Shown here piece after piece: positions 51,387 through 64,000 of a DNA stretch of 64,000 nucleotides (the stretch's first letter is position 1; every line of letters begins with the position of its first letter). Where the stretch lies: contig CM065299.1 in assembly GCA_032871835.1 (NCBI GenBank), positions 31,484,074 through 31,548,073 on the forward strand. The letters run 5' to 3'. The notes beneath the pieces are model-generated. The model did not search any database. It was not told where the DNA came from and saw nothing but the letters and a program-made list of their open reading frames with translations. This stretch comes from Dipteronia dyeriana. Its lineage: Eukaryota; Streptophyta; Magnoliopsida; Sapindales; Sapindaceae. Position numbers and translations under genes: made by a program.

Positions 51387-53862
51387 TGTTAGGATTATGC
51401 TCGATAGCAAGAGTGTAATATTGTAATTAACAATCTTTTCATATGAATAAAGTGATTTCTAGTTTAACAAATCTTATAGCATTTATAGTTTAATTATTAT
51501 AATTATCAAAAGTGAATAATCATAAGGTCAAAAGACTATGAGAAAAAAAGAATTGTTCACACATCTAGATATGTATGAGGTAGACACAAATCTTAAGTTA
51601 GTCTTGAATAATATTAACAACTTAAGATAGAAGGTTGGGCGCCTTTATCTTGTCAAAGTTGTAGATTCTTTTGCTAGCATTTGAGTGGGATCAAATGTGT
51701 TATGATGAGTCTAAAATCATCAAAGTGTGGTATCTTTGGAAAAAAGAATCTAGTGCACTGGGTGCATTGAATATGATCAAAATGAAATACTTTATCTAGA
51801 ACCGTCAATGGATAAAAGTTTTCATTTGAAGACAATCGGAGAGTCTATCTCAATCCAGAGATAAATGATGGAATTATGGTTGCAAGTGTTATCATTTGAG
51901 CTATCAATGAGTACGATTATATAGCATAGTCTATCCTCGATAGTTTGATGGTATTCATTTGTTAATCGATAGAGGACTTCATTTATAGATATGAACATCG
52001 TGGCTCCATTTATTGAATGAGAGTAGAATACCATCATATGGATGTTTGGAGGTATTGGATATTAAATCTTAACGTTAAGTTTTCAATAGTATCTATTGAA
52101 ACATGGCTTCTGGACAAGTCAAAATATCCAAATTCAAAATGTGGTCATATGAGTAAATATGGTAACTTGGAGAGCTATAGGCGGTCTATGAGCTCTTGGC
52201 GATTACTGGTATTCTTCACGAGGATACACTTTCTCCAATAAGGTTGTGTAGGGTATGAGTGAGTGACATCAACTTATTCTATCTTTATTTAAGAGTTCAA
52301 TTTTAGTTCTTTAGTGGAATGAACTAAAATTAAATAGATCGGAGCTAAGTGAACCATTTGCTAATTGTGATTGGATTGTGTCTATTAGAGCTTAAATTTA
52401 GATATCCCGTCAAGATCTCCAATCTACACGAACTTGCATGGATCACTTGATATATTCTATCGGACCAATTTAGAGGGTCCATCTAGAATTGTATTAAGGC
52501 ATGTGAACTTGTTTATTTTTGTAAGAATAGGTCTAGTTCACATGTGGACTTTTTATTAAGGTCCAATGGATTTAAATAAAATAAGAAAAATAATATATGG
52601 CCTTTATATTTAGGTATGGGCGGCAAAGGCTATTAATAATAGCTTTAATATATTATTTTTATTTTATTATTTAATTAAATGGGAATTAATTAATTGATTG
52701 ATTAATTAATTATTAAATTAAAAATCAAAATCTTTTCCTAGTAGGAGATGGTCTCCTAAAATTATACTATTATTGGTAGTATAGTTAATGTTAAAGACTA
52801 TATTTGATAAGTAGATAAATAAAAGGAGTTATTTATCTAATCAAATTAGGAAGTCTTTAATATGGTTACAAATACACTATTGAGTTGGATTAGGAGTCTT
52901 GGTGTAGGAAAGAATTCTTTTTGGAAAAGGATTCTTGGTCACCAAGTAAAACTACTTAGTGGTAGAATTCTTATTTGAAAAGGATTCATAATCACGAAGT
53001 TAATCTACCTAAGGATAAGATTCTTGTCAATCAAGTAATCCTTCTTAGAAAAAGATAAACTCTCCTAATCTACATCAAAGAGGGGAAATTCGGTCATCAC
53101 ATGTTCAATATGGGATAGGATAGATTTCCTTTTAGATAAGGATTCTAACTACCAAATAAATCCACCTAAGGAAAGGATTCTTGTCAACCAAGTCAATCCT
53201 TCTTAGGAAAAGATTTATGATCCTATATATATGAGCATGATGAATTCGGCCAGCCCTAAGGCAAAGAGAGGTGATTTAGGCCAAGCTTATTTTTTCTAAG
53301 AGAAATTTCCGGCCATCATAGGAATTTTAAGGGAGAAAAATCTGATTTTACTCTAGACAAAATTCAATCATCTCTAAGCAATAGTGTGTGAATTCGGTCA
53401 AGTAGAGAAAAAAAGGGGAACGTTTTTTGTATTCGATAGTATACTAATATCCTTTACATCAAAAGGGTTTTGTGTACAACATCGAATCAAGGTTCACGCG
53501 AGTTACAATTAAATTGATTGATAATTCACAAGTGACCAGACGTTCTTGGATTTTTCTCTTGGAGGATATTTGTAACTAACAAAGAAAAGATATTTGCTTT
53601 GTCTCCATCCTCAGGAATACAAATTAAAGAAAGGGAGCTCACACTCCTAGGTGATTCACGTTCGTGATTGGATTGGAAGATCTTATGGAATCAATTCGGC
53701 GCTTGTTCAATGGTCACGTGAAAAAGGTACGATACTTTTATATACATCAATTAATCTAGGGTTAAGGTTTTCGTTGCATAAAAGGGAAAAAAAATATTTA
53801 TACACAAACCCTATTTTTTTTTATCACGCTTCCGTTGCGTTTTGAACCCGTTTTTCCCTACA
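51387..53862 (+). repeat. Element C 5' LTR
   Basis: Lacks the (CA)n(TA)n tract of B. Instead it has several degenerate copies of AAGGATTCTTG.C..CCAAGT between about 52910 and 53220. Ends CCCTACA just before the PBS. Confidence 0.93.
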
Positions 53863-53878
53863 ATTGGTATCAGAGCCT
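53863..53878 (+). other. Element C primer-binding site
   Basis: ATTGGTATCAGAGCCTGG: TGGTATCAGAGC is the standard initiator-methionine-tRNA-type site, one or two bases after the LTR. Confidence 0.92.
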
Positions 53879-53879
53879 G

Positions 53880-55232
53880 GTTGTACCCTTGATTAATTGA
53901 TGTATGTGTTCGTGAATCTTTTTCTTTTTATTGTATGCATGTTTTAAAAAGAGATGACACTCTAGGTATTCGCATATATATTTACATTGGAATGTATGGA
54001 TATATATATGTTTTATATGTGGTTTGTTATTGCTTAATTTTGGTCATAGAATTTCAATGTAATTTTGTTTGGAATTGTAACAAGAAGGGTGGTCTATTAT
54101 CACCATAATTTCCTTCTTGGTAGTTGCTAAGTTTTTTATATTTTGTTGTTGTAATAATAAAAAAATAAAAAAACTACAGTATTTTGTTAAGTAAATTCTT
54201 CTGTAATACATTCAAGTTTCGAAGACTCGAAGGTTTGAAGAATTAGGTGTAACAGGAACAAGTTTAGGATCGTACGAGCCGTAACAACGAACGTACGTGT
54301 GAAGAGCACGCAACCACGTTTGTTGTGGCATGGGCTGCACACAACAGCCTCTTTGGTAGCCATGGGCTGCGCATGGCAGCTCTTTCTGGGTTTGTGGCAT
54401 GCGCACTCCCATGGGTAAGGGCGAGGGGTGCGCACACCCATGGGAGGTAACCGAGGGAGTTTGAAAGAAGAAGGTCACGTGAAGACTTGTTCACCAAGAA
54501 AGAGTTCTTGTATTCCAAGATAAATGTAATTTACTTGTTTTTCTAGGATGGACCAAAATTGTAGCTATTTATATTTTTGTAAATATTGCAATGTTTGTCA
54601 TTGTTTGATAACATGTCATATAGAATAGGAGTGCCACTCATATATCTCTTTTGGTATGAACATACATTGAATGGTTTAAGTATCTAAATTGGCATCTAGA
54701 TAACTTGGTAAATCATTCTTTGGAATTCGATCACACGCCTTAAACAATTGAGTGGGAGAAGGTGTTTTGGAACACCTACGGCCTCCAAGTTTAGTTGAGC
54801 TTTATGTTTCGTGAATAACCTCCCAAGAGGTATTCATGAATAGAATTTAGCAAGATACTTCCTTACAATGATAGACTAGACAATTAGCCCAAACGATATC
54901 TACTCCCAAAGGAGGGATATTCGTGAGAGATTATATTGCAGGTCGATAACTTGGTAACACACTCAATGTTAGTTTATTAATATCCTCCCAAGAGTTCTTG
55001 TTAATAAAATCACAAGGCTAAAAATAAAATGTTGGTTGTTATGTTAACAATTAGGTGGGACCTAGTCCAACTAGTAAATATTGCGAACTCTCAAAGGAGG
55101 CGTGACATTTATGGGTGTTGGATCACCATTGAATTTTTACGATTGAATTATTTTATTTAATTCAAGATATATATTCAAAAGTGCCTAATCATGATTATTT
55201 ACTTATATATAATTTTTGTTATTGTTCAGAAA
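53880..55232 (+). other. Element C 5' leader with GC-rich repeats
   Basis: It is 1.35 kb between the PBS and the gag ATG. The GC-rich part at 54270-54450 has repeated CATGGGCTGCGCATGG, GCGCACACCCATGG and GTTGTGGCATGGGCTGC words, partly self-complementary, in the same position as in B. The open frames on the other strand are not conserved between copies. Confidence 0.6.
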
Positions 55233-58200
55233 TCATGACCCCATCCCTAATCAACATCCTTAAAGACAATACTTTAACTGGTGATAATTATGTCACATGG
55301 AAAAGGAAAATTGGGCTACTATTGCAATCCGAAAAGCATAAGTTCGTTCTGTGCACTCCTAAACCACCTACTCCTACTAATGAATCTACTTAGGAGCAAA
55401 AAGATGAGTATCAGCAGTGTGAGTCTTCTGATGAGATGGCTAAATGTTACATTATGGCCACCATCTCCGACTTGTTGCAACAGCAACATGAAAGAATGGA
55501 GACTGCTGTGATATAATGATGTCTCTAGAGGAGATGTTTGCTATGAGGTCTAGGACGACTAAGAGAGAGGCAATGACTGCTTTTACGAATCTTAGGATGA
55601 AACCCGGACAGGCTGTGAAAGATCACATGATGAAAGTCATAGCACATCTCAACATTGCTGAACTGAATGGTGCTGAGATAGATGGTGAGACCAAAATTGA
55701 CATGATTGTCAACTCACTATCGGATTCCTTTGATCAATTCAAGTTAGACTACACCTTGAATAATAAGGAATACACATTGCAAGACTTGATGCAATATGTT
55801 CAAAGCACGGAAAAGAACCTTGTGAAAGGCAATAGTCAAGAGATTCATACCGTAGGTAAAGTTGCTACTGTTAAGACCCGTAAGAAGGTCAAGAAACAAC
55901 AGAAGAAAAAGCAACTAGGACCTACAAAGAAGGAGACAAAGAAAGTAACTAAGATCAAAGGAAAGTGTTTCTTTGTGGTGAGAAGAGACTTTGGAAAAGA
56001 AATTGCCCAAAGTATCAAGGAAAGGAAGAAGGTAATATTAATTATCTTGAAACATGTTGTTTGGCGGATTCTATGGATTCATGGATCATAGACTCCGGAG
56101 CCACTAATCATGTTTGTTTTTCCTTACAGGGGTTCAAGGAAAGGAGAAGGCTTAATAAGAACGAATTCAACTTGCGATTAGGCATGGAGCGTTGGTGTCT
56201 GCTAGTGCAGTGAGAGATATTAGAATTAGTTTAGATTCTTATAGGAATTTAGATTTAATACACGTTTACAATGTACCTCAATTCAAGAGGAATTTAATTT
56301 CGGTTTCTTGTTTAAATAAATTTGGTTATTCTGTTACTTTTAATAAAACTTTTATTATTAGTAAGAATGACAAAATTATTTGTAAAGGTACATTGAAAAA
56401 CGGATTATTCTATTTGCATGGAAATATCTCTCACTTGTTAGACACGGAATCAACGGAACCTAATCATAAAAGAGTAAAATTATCAAAAGATGAAACCTAC
56501 CTATGGCATTTGTGCTTATGTCATATCAACCTTAATAGGATTAAAAGATTGGTATGTGACAGACCTCTAAGTGACTTAAAGGTTGATGATCTACCAACTT
56601 GTGAATCTTGTTTGGAAGATAAAATGACCAAAAGGTCGTTTACGACCAAAGGCGCAAGAGCCATCGAATGTTTAGGATTAATACACACTGATGTGTGTGG
56701 ACCTATGAGCATTCAAGCTAGAGGTTGATATAAGTACTTCATCACTTTCACGGATGATCACTCAAGATTTGGCTATGTGTATCTCATGAGACATAAGTCG
56801 GATGCTTTTGATATGTTCAAAGCATTTAAAGCTGAAGTAGAAAATCAGCTTGAGAAACGCATAAAAATCTTGAGGTCCGATCGTGATGGAGAATATCTAT
56901 CTGGTGAGTTTCAGCAATATCTTATTGATAATGGAATAATTTCTCAATTTTCTGCACCAGGCACACCTCAACAAAATGGGGTGGCAGAAAGGAGAAATAA
57001 AACTCTTTTGGATATGGTTAGGTCTATGTTGAGTTATTCAACGCTCCTTAGTTCTTTTTGGGGATATGCTTTACAAACTGTCATGTATATTCCAAACGAT
57101 GTACCATCTAAGTCGGTTCCTAAAACACCTCATGAGTTGTGGACTGGGCGAAAGCCTAGTTTACGACACTTAAGGATATTTGGATTTCCTGCACGCGTGT
57201 TAAAAGGAAAGACAGATAAGATGGAGTCCCGTTCAGAAACATGCATATTTGTAGGGTATCCAAAAGGAACAAAAGGATATTATTTTTATAGTCCTTTAGA
57301 TCTTAAAGTATTTGTTTCGACAAATGCCAAATTTCTAGAAGAGGACTATATGAATAATTTTGTGCCTAAAAGTAGAATTGTCCTAAATGAGCTTTTAGGA
57401 GATACAATTCCACAAGAGGTTTCGCAACTAATCCCAATTGTAAGTTCTGTACCAACTCAAGATCAACAATCTACCATACCTCATCGTAGTGGGAGGGTTG
57501 TTAGACAACCCGAGAGATACATTGGTCTAGAAGAATCTGTAGAGAATCTACCGGACGACGATGATCCCTATACGTATAAGGAAGCAATGGAAGATGTTGA
57601 TTGTCGCCATTGGCAAAAGGCAATGCAATCCGAAATTGAATCTATGTTCAAAAATAAAGTTTGGTCTCTTGTAGACTTGCCTAAAGGGATAAAACCCATC
57701 GGGTGCAAGTGGGTATACAAGAGGAAAAGAGGAATGGATGGAAAGGTGGAAACCTTTAAAGCTAGATTGGTAGCTAAAGGTTATACACAGAAGAAAGGTA
57801 TCGATTATGAAGAAACATTCTCTCATGTGGCCATGCTTAAATCCATTAGGATACTCTTATCCATTGCGGCATCTCTAGACCTAGAGATTTGGAAAATGGA
57901 CGTCAAGACAGCTTTCTTTAATAGAAGTCTTGACGAAAGCATCTATATGATGTAACCAGAAGGATTCATTGAAAAAGGCTAAGAGGAAAGGGTATGCAAG
58001 TTGCAAAGATCCATATATGGATTGAAGCAAGCATCCAGATCCTGAAACATAAGGTTCGATCAAGCTGTAAAAGGTTTTGGATTTATTCAAAACCTTGATG
58101 AACCTTGTGTATACAAAAGGATTAAAGGTGACAAGTTGGTTTTCCTAGTTCTTTACGTTGATGATATACTACTCATCGGAAACGATGTAGGTGTATTGAC

Positions 58201-59140
58201 ATCAATAAAAGAATGGTTAGCAAAACAATTTGTTATGAAGGACTTAGGAGAAGCAAGTTATATTCTTGGTATCCAAGTTATAAGGGATAGAAAGAATAGA
58301 ACGATTGCATTATCCCAAGCTTCATACATAGATAAAATCTTGTCTAGGTTTTCCATGCAAGATTCCAAGAAAGGTATGTTACCTTTCAGGCATGGAATCA
58401 AACTTTCTAAGGAACAAGTTCCTAAAAATTAGCATGAAGAGCAATTCATGAGTAGGGTTCCATATGTATCGGCAATTGGAAGTCTTATGTATGCAATGCT
58501 CTGCACTAGACCAGATATTTGTTTTGTTATAGGCATAGTTAGCAGGTTTCAATCCAAGCCTGGTCCTGATCACTGGACGGCAGTCAAGCATATTTTCAAG
58601 TATCTTAAGAGAACGAGAGATTATATGCTTGAATACTCTGAAGGGGATATAATTCCCGTTAGGTATACAGATTTTGATTTTCAGTCAGATTCTGACTCTA
58701 GGAGATCGGCATCAGGATCTGTGTTTACCATTGGAGAAGGGGCAGACATGTGGAGGAGTATCAAGCAATCTTGTATTGCTGATTCCACCATGGAAGCCGA
58801 GTATGTTACCACATACAAGGCTACTAAAGAGGTTGTCTGGCTCCACCAATTTTTGATTGACTTGGAAGTGGTTCCTGAAGCGAATAAGCAGATCACTATC
58901 TATTGTGACAATAGTGGAGCAATGGCTAATTCGAGAAAACCAAGAAGTCATAAGAGAGGGAAACACATTGAAAGAAAGTATCACCTTCTAAAGGAAATTG
59001 TGCATAGGGGTGACGTGACGATTACCAAGATTGCGTCAGCAGAAAATCTAGCAGATCCCTTTACAAAGGCTCTTCCTCAAAAGAGTTTTGATGGGCATCT
59101 AGAGAACATGGGGATGAGAAATATGACACATTTGCTATAG
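55233..59140 (+). pseudogene. Element C gag-pol polyprotein, nearly complete but broken
   Basis: It starts ATG at 55233 (MTPSLINILKDNTLTGDNYV). Gag (55233-56000) has a zinc knuckle CFFCGEKRLWKRNC whose usual His is Leu. Protease WIIDSGATNHV lies at about 56080. Integrase has [37 protein letters not shown] and [13 protein letters not shown]. Reverse transcriptase has [20 protein letters not shown] and LYVDDILLIGND (58150). RNase H has DSTMEAEYV and IYCDNSGAMANS, ending MTHLL at 59137, stop 59138-59140. Breaks: TAG at 55391, TAA near 55515, frame changes near 55970 and 56200, TGA near 56726, TAA at 57953 and 57979, TGA near 58042, TAG at 58430. The frame is long and open between 56777 and 57955. 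Confidence 0.93.
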
Positions 59141-59141
59141 A

Positions 59142-59154
59142 GCAAGTGGGAGAC
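59142..59154 (+). other. Element C polypurine tract
   Basis: GCAAGTGGGAGAC immediately before the 3' LTR and two bases after the pol stop codon. Confidence 0.88.
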
Positions 59155-61631
59155 TGTTAGGATTATGCTCGATAACAAGAGTGTAATATTATAATTAACA
59201 ATCTTTTCATATGAATAAAGTGATTTCTAGTTTAACAAATCTTATAGCATTTATAGTTTAATTATTATAATTGTCAAAAGTAAATAATCATAAGGTCAAA
59301 AGACTATGAGAAAAGAAGAATTGTTTATACATCTAGATATGTATGAGGTAGACACAATTCTTTAGTTAGTCTTGAATAATATTCACAACTTAAGATAGAA
59401 GGTTAGGTGCCTTTATCTTGTCAAAGTTGTAGATTCTTTTGCTAGCATTTGAGTGGGATCAAATGTGTTATGATGAGTCTAAAATCATCAAAGTGTGGTA
59501 TCTTTGGGAAAAAGAATCTAGTGCACTGGGTGCATTGAATATGATCAAAATGAAATACTTTATCTAGAACCGTCAATGGATAAAAGTTTTCATTTGAAGA
59601 CAATCGGAGAGTCTATCTCAATCCTGAGATAAATGATGGAATTATGGTTGCAAGTGTTATCATTTGAGCTATCAATGAGTACGATTATATAGCATAGTCT
59701 ATCCTCGATAGTTTGATGGTATTCATTTGTTAATCGATAGAGGACTTCATTTATAGATATGGACATCGTGGCTCCATTTATTGAATGAGAGTAGAATACC
59801 ATCATATGGATGTTTGGAGGTATTGGATATTAAATCTTAACGTTAAGTTTTCAATAGTATCTATTGAAACATGGCTTCTGGACAAGTCAAAATATCCAAA
59901 TTCAAAATGTGGTCATATGAGTAAATATGGTAACTTGGAGAGCTATAGGCGGTCTATGAGCTCTTGGCGATTACTGGTATTCTTTACGAGGATACACTTT
60001 CTCCAATAAGGTTGTGTAGGGTATGAGTGAGTGACATCAACTTATTCTATCTTTATTTAAGAGTTCAATTTTAGTTCTTTAGTGGAATGAACAAAAATTA
60101 AATAGATCGGAACTAAGTGAATCATTTGTTGATTGTGATTGGGTTGTGTCTATTGGAGTTTAAATTTAGATAGCCCGCCAAGATCCCCAATCCACACGAA
60201 CTTGCATGGATCACTTGATATATTCTACCGGACCAATTTAGGGGTCCATCTAGAATTGTATTAAGGCATGTGAACTTGTTTATTTTTGTAAGAATAGGTC
60301 TAGTTCACATGTGGACTTTTTATTAAGGTCCAATGGATTTAAATAAAATAAGAAAAATAATATATGGCCTTTATATTTAGGTATGGGCGGCAAAGGCTAT
60401 TAATAATAGCTTTAATATATTATTTTTATTTTATTATTTAATTAAATGGGAATTAATTAATTTGTTGATTAATTAATTATTTAATTAAAAGTCAAAATCT
60501 TTTCCTAGTAGGAGATGGTCTCCTAAAATTATACTATTATTGGTAGTATAGTAAATGTTAAAGACTATATTTGATAAGTAGATAAATAAAAGGAGTTATT
60601 TATCTAATCAAATTAGGAAGTCTTTAATATGCTTACAAATACACTATTGAGTTGGATTAGGAGTCTTAGTGTAGGAAAGAATTCTTTTTGGAAAAGGATT
60701 CTTGGTCACCAAGTAAAACTACTTAGTGGTAGAATTCTTATTTGAAAAGGATTCATAACCACCAAGTTAATCTACCTAAGGATGTGATTCTTGTCAATCA
60801 AGTAATCCTTCTTAGAAAAAGATAAACTCTCCTAATCTACATTAAAGAGGGGAAATTCGGTCATCACATGTTCAATATGGGATAAGATAGATTTCCTTTT
60901 AGATAAGGATTCTAACTACCAAATAAATCCACCTAAGGAAATGATTCTTGCTAACCAAGTCAATCCTTCTTAGGAAAGGATTTATGATCCTATATATATG
61001 AGCATGATGAATTCGGCCAGCCCCAAGGCAAAGAGAGGTGATTTCGGCAAAGCTTATTTTTTCTAAGAGAAAGTTTCGGCCATCATAGGAATTTTGAGGG
61101 AGAAAAATCTGATTTTACTCTAAACAAAATTCAATCATCTCTAAGCAATAGTGTGTGAATTCGGCCAAGTAGAGAAAAAAAAGGGGAACGTTTTTGTATT
61201 CGATAGTATACTAATATCCTATAAATCTAAAGGGTTTTGTGTACAACATCGAATCAAGGTTCACGCGAGTTACAATCAAATTGATTGATAATTCACAAGT
61301 GACCGGACGTTCTTGGATTTTTCTCTTGGAGGATATTTATAACTAACAAAGAAAAGATATTTGCTTTGTCTCCATCCTCAGGAATACAATTTAAAGAAAG
61401 GGAGCCCACACCGCTAGGTGATTCACGTTCGTGATTGGATTGGAAGATCTTGCGGAATCAATTCGGCGCTTGTTCAATCGTCACATGAAAAAAGTACGAT
61501 ACTTTTTTTATACATCAATTAATCTAGGGTTAAGGTTCTCGTTGCATAAAAAGGAAATTTTTTTATTTATACGCAAACCCTAAATTTTTTTATCACGCTT
61601 CCGTTGAGTTTTGAAGCTGTTTTTCCCTACA
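59155..61631 (+). repeat. Element C 3' LTR
   Basis: Matches 51387-53862 end to end with scattered single-base changes (for example GATAACAAG instead of GATAGCAAG near its start). Ends CCCTACA before the ACAAC duplication. Confidence 0.93.
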
Positions 61632-62882
61632 ACAACGTGCCACTCGCACCTCCGATTTAGGTGGTCGACACCATGAAGAACGTTGACAGGACAACTCCAG
61701 TTGCTCACAAGGCTAATTCCCAAACACTAGAGCATGTCAAAGCTGGCAAAAGACTTCAACAAGAGAGAATCCTCAGGCTATGACTTAGACGAATTGGTCA
61801 ACATGTTGACCCCTCAAGGAATGCCATGAGAACCAAACTAGAATGGCGACCCATATCCGAAGAATTCCTTTCGAACCCTTGTGTCTCTTCAGTCAATTCC
61901 AGAGTTGGTAAAATCCACTTCAACCTTACCTATTTTTGTTAACCCTAAGCTCTCTCATAGGCTTGCAAAAATGGAAGCACTCATCAAAAGGATTCTAGGA
62001 GTCTCAGCCCCCATTAAGAAGAGTGTGGCAAGTAGCTTTATGGACTTTCCGTTCTTCGATGCTATTGTTGTCGTCGAGATGTCCAAGAAATTCAATTTTC
62101 TAAACATGAAGCTGCTCGAGGGTACAACATATATAGACGACCATATTGTATAGTACAAGCAACGTATGTTCACCATAGCAATCTCACACGACCTTAAGGA
62201 AACTTGCATGGGCAAGGCATTCGGATCCAGCATCAGCAATCCTGTTCTACAATGGTATACTAACTTGTCCAATAATTTGATAACTTCTTTTATGCATATT
62301 GCATATACGTTCATGGAGCAATTCACGAGTAGTCAAAAACTGGAGAAGCGGTCAGACGGCCTCTACACTATAACCTAGAGACGTGACGAGAACCTAATGA
62401 GCTTTGTCTGGCTTTTCAACAGGGAAAAGGTACATATCCCCAATTGTAACTAGGCAACTGCCATTTTTACATCCAGGAAAGAACTCAGGTTCAACTCTGA
62501 TCTTCACAAAGAGCTTACTAAATACCCGTGCAAGAAAATGGAGGATGTGATAGCCAAGACGTGGGCTTAGATCAAATGGGAGGAGGATGAGGCAAACTAC
62601 GTCACGCAACAGAACAAATATGGCAACAGATGCAATGATCGTGTCGGTCACAGATCAACCGACAGACATGTCCTCTACAGGAGATCGACCCAGTAATCAA
62701 CCTCGCTATGACAGTTTAGACAACAGACAATCATAAATACCTAATCAGCCCAGGTCGGGTCAATAGCATGCACAAATCCTAGAGTACCATCTCAACATTG
62801 AACCCATAGATATTGTAGCAGTCATGAAAAAGATGGGAAACACAGTCAGGTGGTCGAAAAAGATGAATGCTCCCCGTGAATA

Positions 62883-64000
62883 TGTTGGGGTTTATGCCCT
62901 AAACATGTAATTTATAAATGGATTTATGAAGTAAATAAAAAGAAAGATTCAATTCATTCTTGTAATGTTATTTATTTTATAAACTTGTGCACATATTAAC
63001 ATCCTGGATTGCCGGATGTAATCTCGAACTGTGTATATGAGTGGCATATACGGATGGATACAGTAAAAGACGTGCAATCTAAAGAGTCCATAGATAGCAA
63101 ATAAAGCTGGGTACTTTATTTGTGGTTAATCTATAGCTGCGGTCCATTCTGTAATGTATAGTGATTCTATCCTGAATCATTCATATGAGATATGGGAATG
63201 AAGGCACCTTGTATGATGTGATCATATAGGACTGGGCCATGATCTATATGAATCTCACACCAATATCCGTTTACCGATGAGATTCATATATATCAACTAA
63301 TGATAGCTATATGTGGGTGATCTTAATCCTGAGTGTCTTATCGACTCCTTCAGATTAGATCGTGGTCTTTGATATACCATAGGTAAGGTCAGATGCATTT
63401 CCTGATCAATATACTCCGTATGTTGGGATTACGGTTTGACTTGTGGCTGGGAAGATTTGTACACAATAGTGGAATCCACTCCTTCTTATGAGAAGTAGAT
63501 GGTAGTTCCTTTAAGGGTTGATTCGGGGCTTGGACAATACGAACGTTCTCCTAATTCCGTGAGGAAATATAATTTATTGTTCATTAGAGAATCAATGGTA
63601 CTTAAAGGATATAGGTAATTAGAGGGGTATAACAGACAGTATGATCCAACTTTAATTATGAACTACTGTGGAGGATCACACCATATGTAATAGCTATATC
63701 GATAGACACCGAGTTGTATCGGTTTGTGTAAAAGCATCCGCAGTTGAGAGAGTGCAGCTTTGGGTTTTTAGTAAAATAACACCGGAGTTAATAATCAAAG
63801 AATATTAATTAAAGAGTTTAATTAATGAGTCTGAGGATTATTGGAGCTCAAAATACTGTGGGTCCATTAGGTCCATTTGTTAGCCCGATCGATTTAGGTA
63901 ACAAGGGTCACGGTTAATTAATTGGATTATCCAATTAATTGTGTTACAAAAGTTACACGTATTTATCCGGGAATTAATTAAATAATGAGATTATTTAATT
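62883..64000 (+). repeat. D-family LTR, cut by the window end
   Basis: TGTTGGGGTTTATGCCC at the start, then long similarity to 27844-28500 and to 37691-38160 across the point where E is inserted in the other copy. It confirms the uninterrupted LTR order. It interrupts the gypsy gag of element F. Whether it is a solo LTR or the start of a full element cannot be told from this window. Confidence 0.85.

Larger units (their letters stand above)
51387..61631 (+). mobile_element. Element C: full-length plus-strand Ty1/copia retrotransposon
   Basis: Seen: LTRs 51387-53862 (2476 bp) and 59155-61631 (2477 bp) begin TGTTAGGATTATGCTCGATA and end TTTTCCCTACA. The exact five-base duplication ACAAC is on both sides (51382-51386, 61632-61636). 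A PBS (ATTGGTATCAGAGC at 53863) and polypurine tract (GCAAGTGGGAGAC at 59142-59154) are intact. The interior of 5292 bp has full copia order. It is the same family as B, in opposite orientation, and its two LTRs look very alike, so it is among the younger insertions. Several stops and at least two frameshifts make it non-autonomous. It lies in the gag region of gypsy element F. Confidence 0.94.
51101..62882 (+). pseudogene. Ty3/gypsy gag relic (element F), split by element C
   Basis: The pieces are 51101-51386 and 61637-62882. After the C insertion the plus strand reads gag-like segments: MSKKFNFLNMKLLEGTTYID (62080-62140), QWYTNLSNNLITSF (62250-62290), MEQFTSSQKLEKRSDGLYTI (62314-62375), FNREKVHIPNCN (62415-62450), then AKTWA and IKWEEDEANYV (62553-62604), and RWSKKMNAPREY (62850-62882). 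This is the Retrotrans_gag order of plant Tat-type gypsy elements: F.mPxxKxYDGTTDP, LQWYTNLP, F.eqFasSRKLeK.sddLy, FNrEKvsIPnC. Stops and frame changes are numerous. It breaks off where a D-type LTR begins at 62883. Confidence 0.7.

Noticed and set aside
53863..53878. tRNA-like sequence at TGGTATCAGAGC
   Set aside because: It is a primer-binding site complementary to a tRNA end, not a tRNA gene; no cloverleaf surrounds it.

Overview
The window is plant nuclear DNA, most likely from a eudicot. It is AT-rich and holds one intron-rich host gene followed by about 54 kb of nested transposable elements. I found no rRNA, tRNA, CRISPR array or prokaryote-type operon. The species cannot be named from the sequence alone.

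Left end (1-10.1 kb): one apparently intact host gene on the minus strand, SCY2 (plastid SecY2). It encodes the channel subunit of the second chloroplast Sec translocase. I reassembled 13 exons (1675-9919); splice phases agree at every junction, giving 1731 bp or 576 residues. A 3' LINE fragment lies in its longest intron.

10.96-47.18 kb: one old Ty1/copia element (called A here) has been split by later insertions. Its LTRs lie at 10957-16260 and 46528-47175, with decayed gag-pol on the plus strand. Its 5' LTR is interrupted by a 4.65 kb Mutator-like element. Its interior holds a full-length minus-strand copia (B, 16859-27048), a solo LTR (D, 27844-39189) and a 1257 bp PIF/Harbinger-like element (39403-40659). 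D is itself split by a SIRE-like copia (E, 28501-37685). Exact target duplications support D (GAATT), E (AATAT) and the Harbinger-like element (TTA). B has a near-match (TCATT/TCACT). The nesting order A > D > E can therefore be read directly.

47.2-64 kb: old flank with a small foldback MITE, then a decayed Ty3/gypsy element (F: probable LTR and leader, then gag). F is split by a full-length plus-strand copia (C, 51387-61631, TSD ACAAC) of the same family as B, and by a second copy of the D-type LTR (62883 to the window end).

SCY2 is the only gene I judge functional. Every retrotransposon copy has stops or frameshifts. I saw no convincing new cellular system. The most useful observations are structural: datable nesting, a Mutator-like element carrying arrays of CATGTAACTT and gene-like fragments, 123 bp hairpin-forming repeats in the E LTRs, a GC-rich repeated leader shared by B and C, and long inverted copies of one retrotransposon family.
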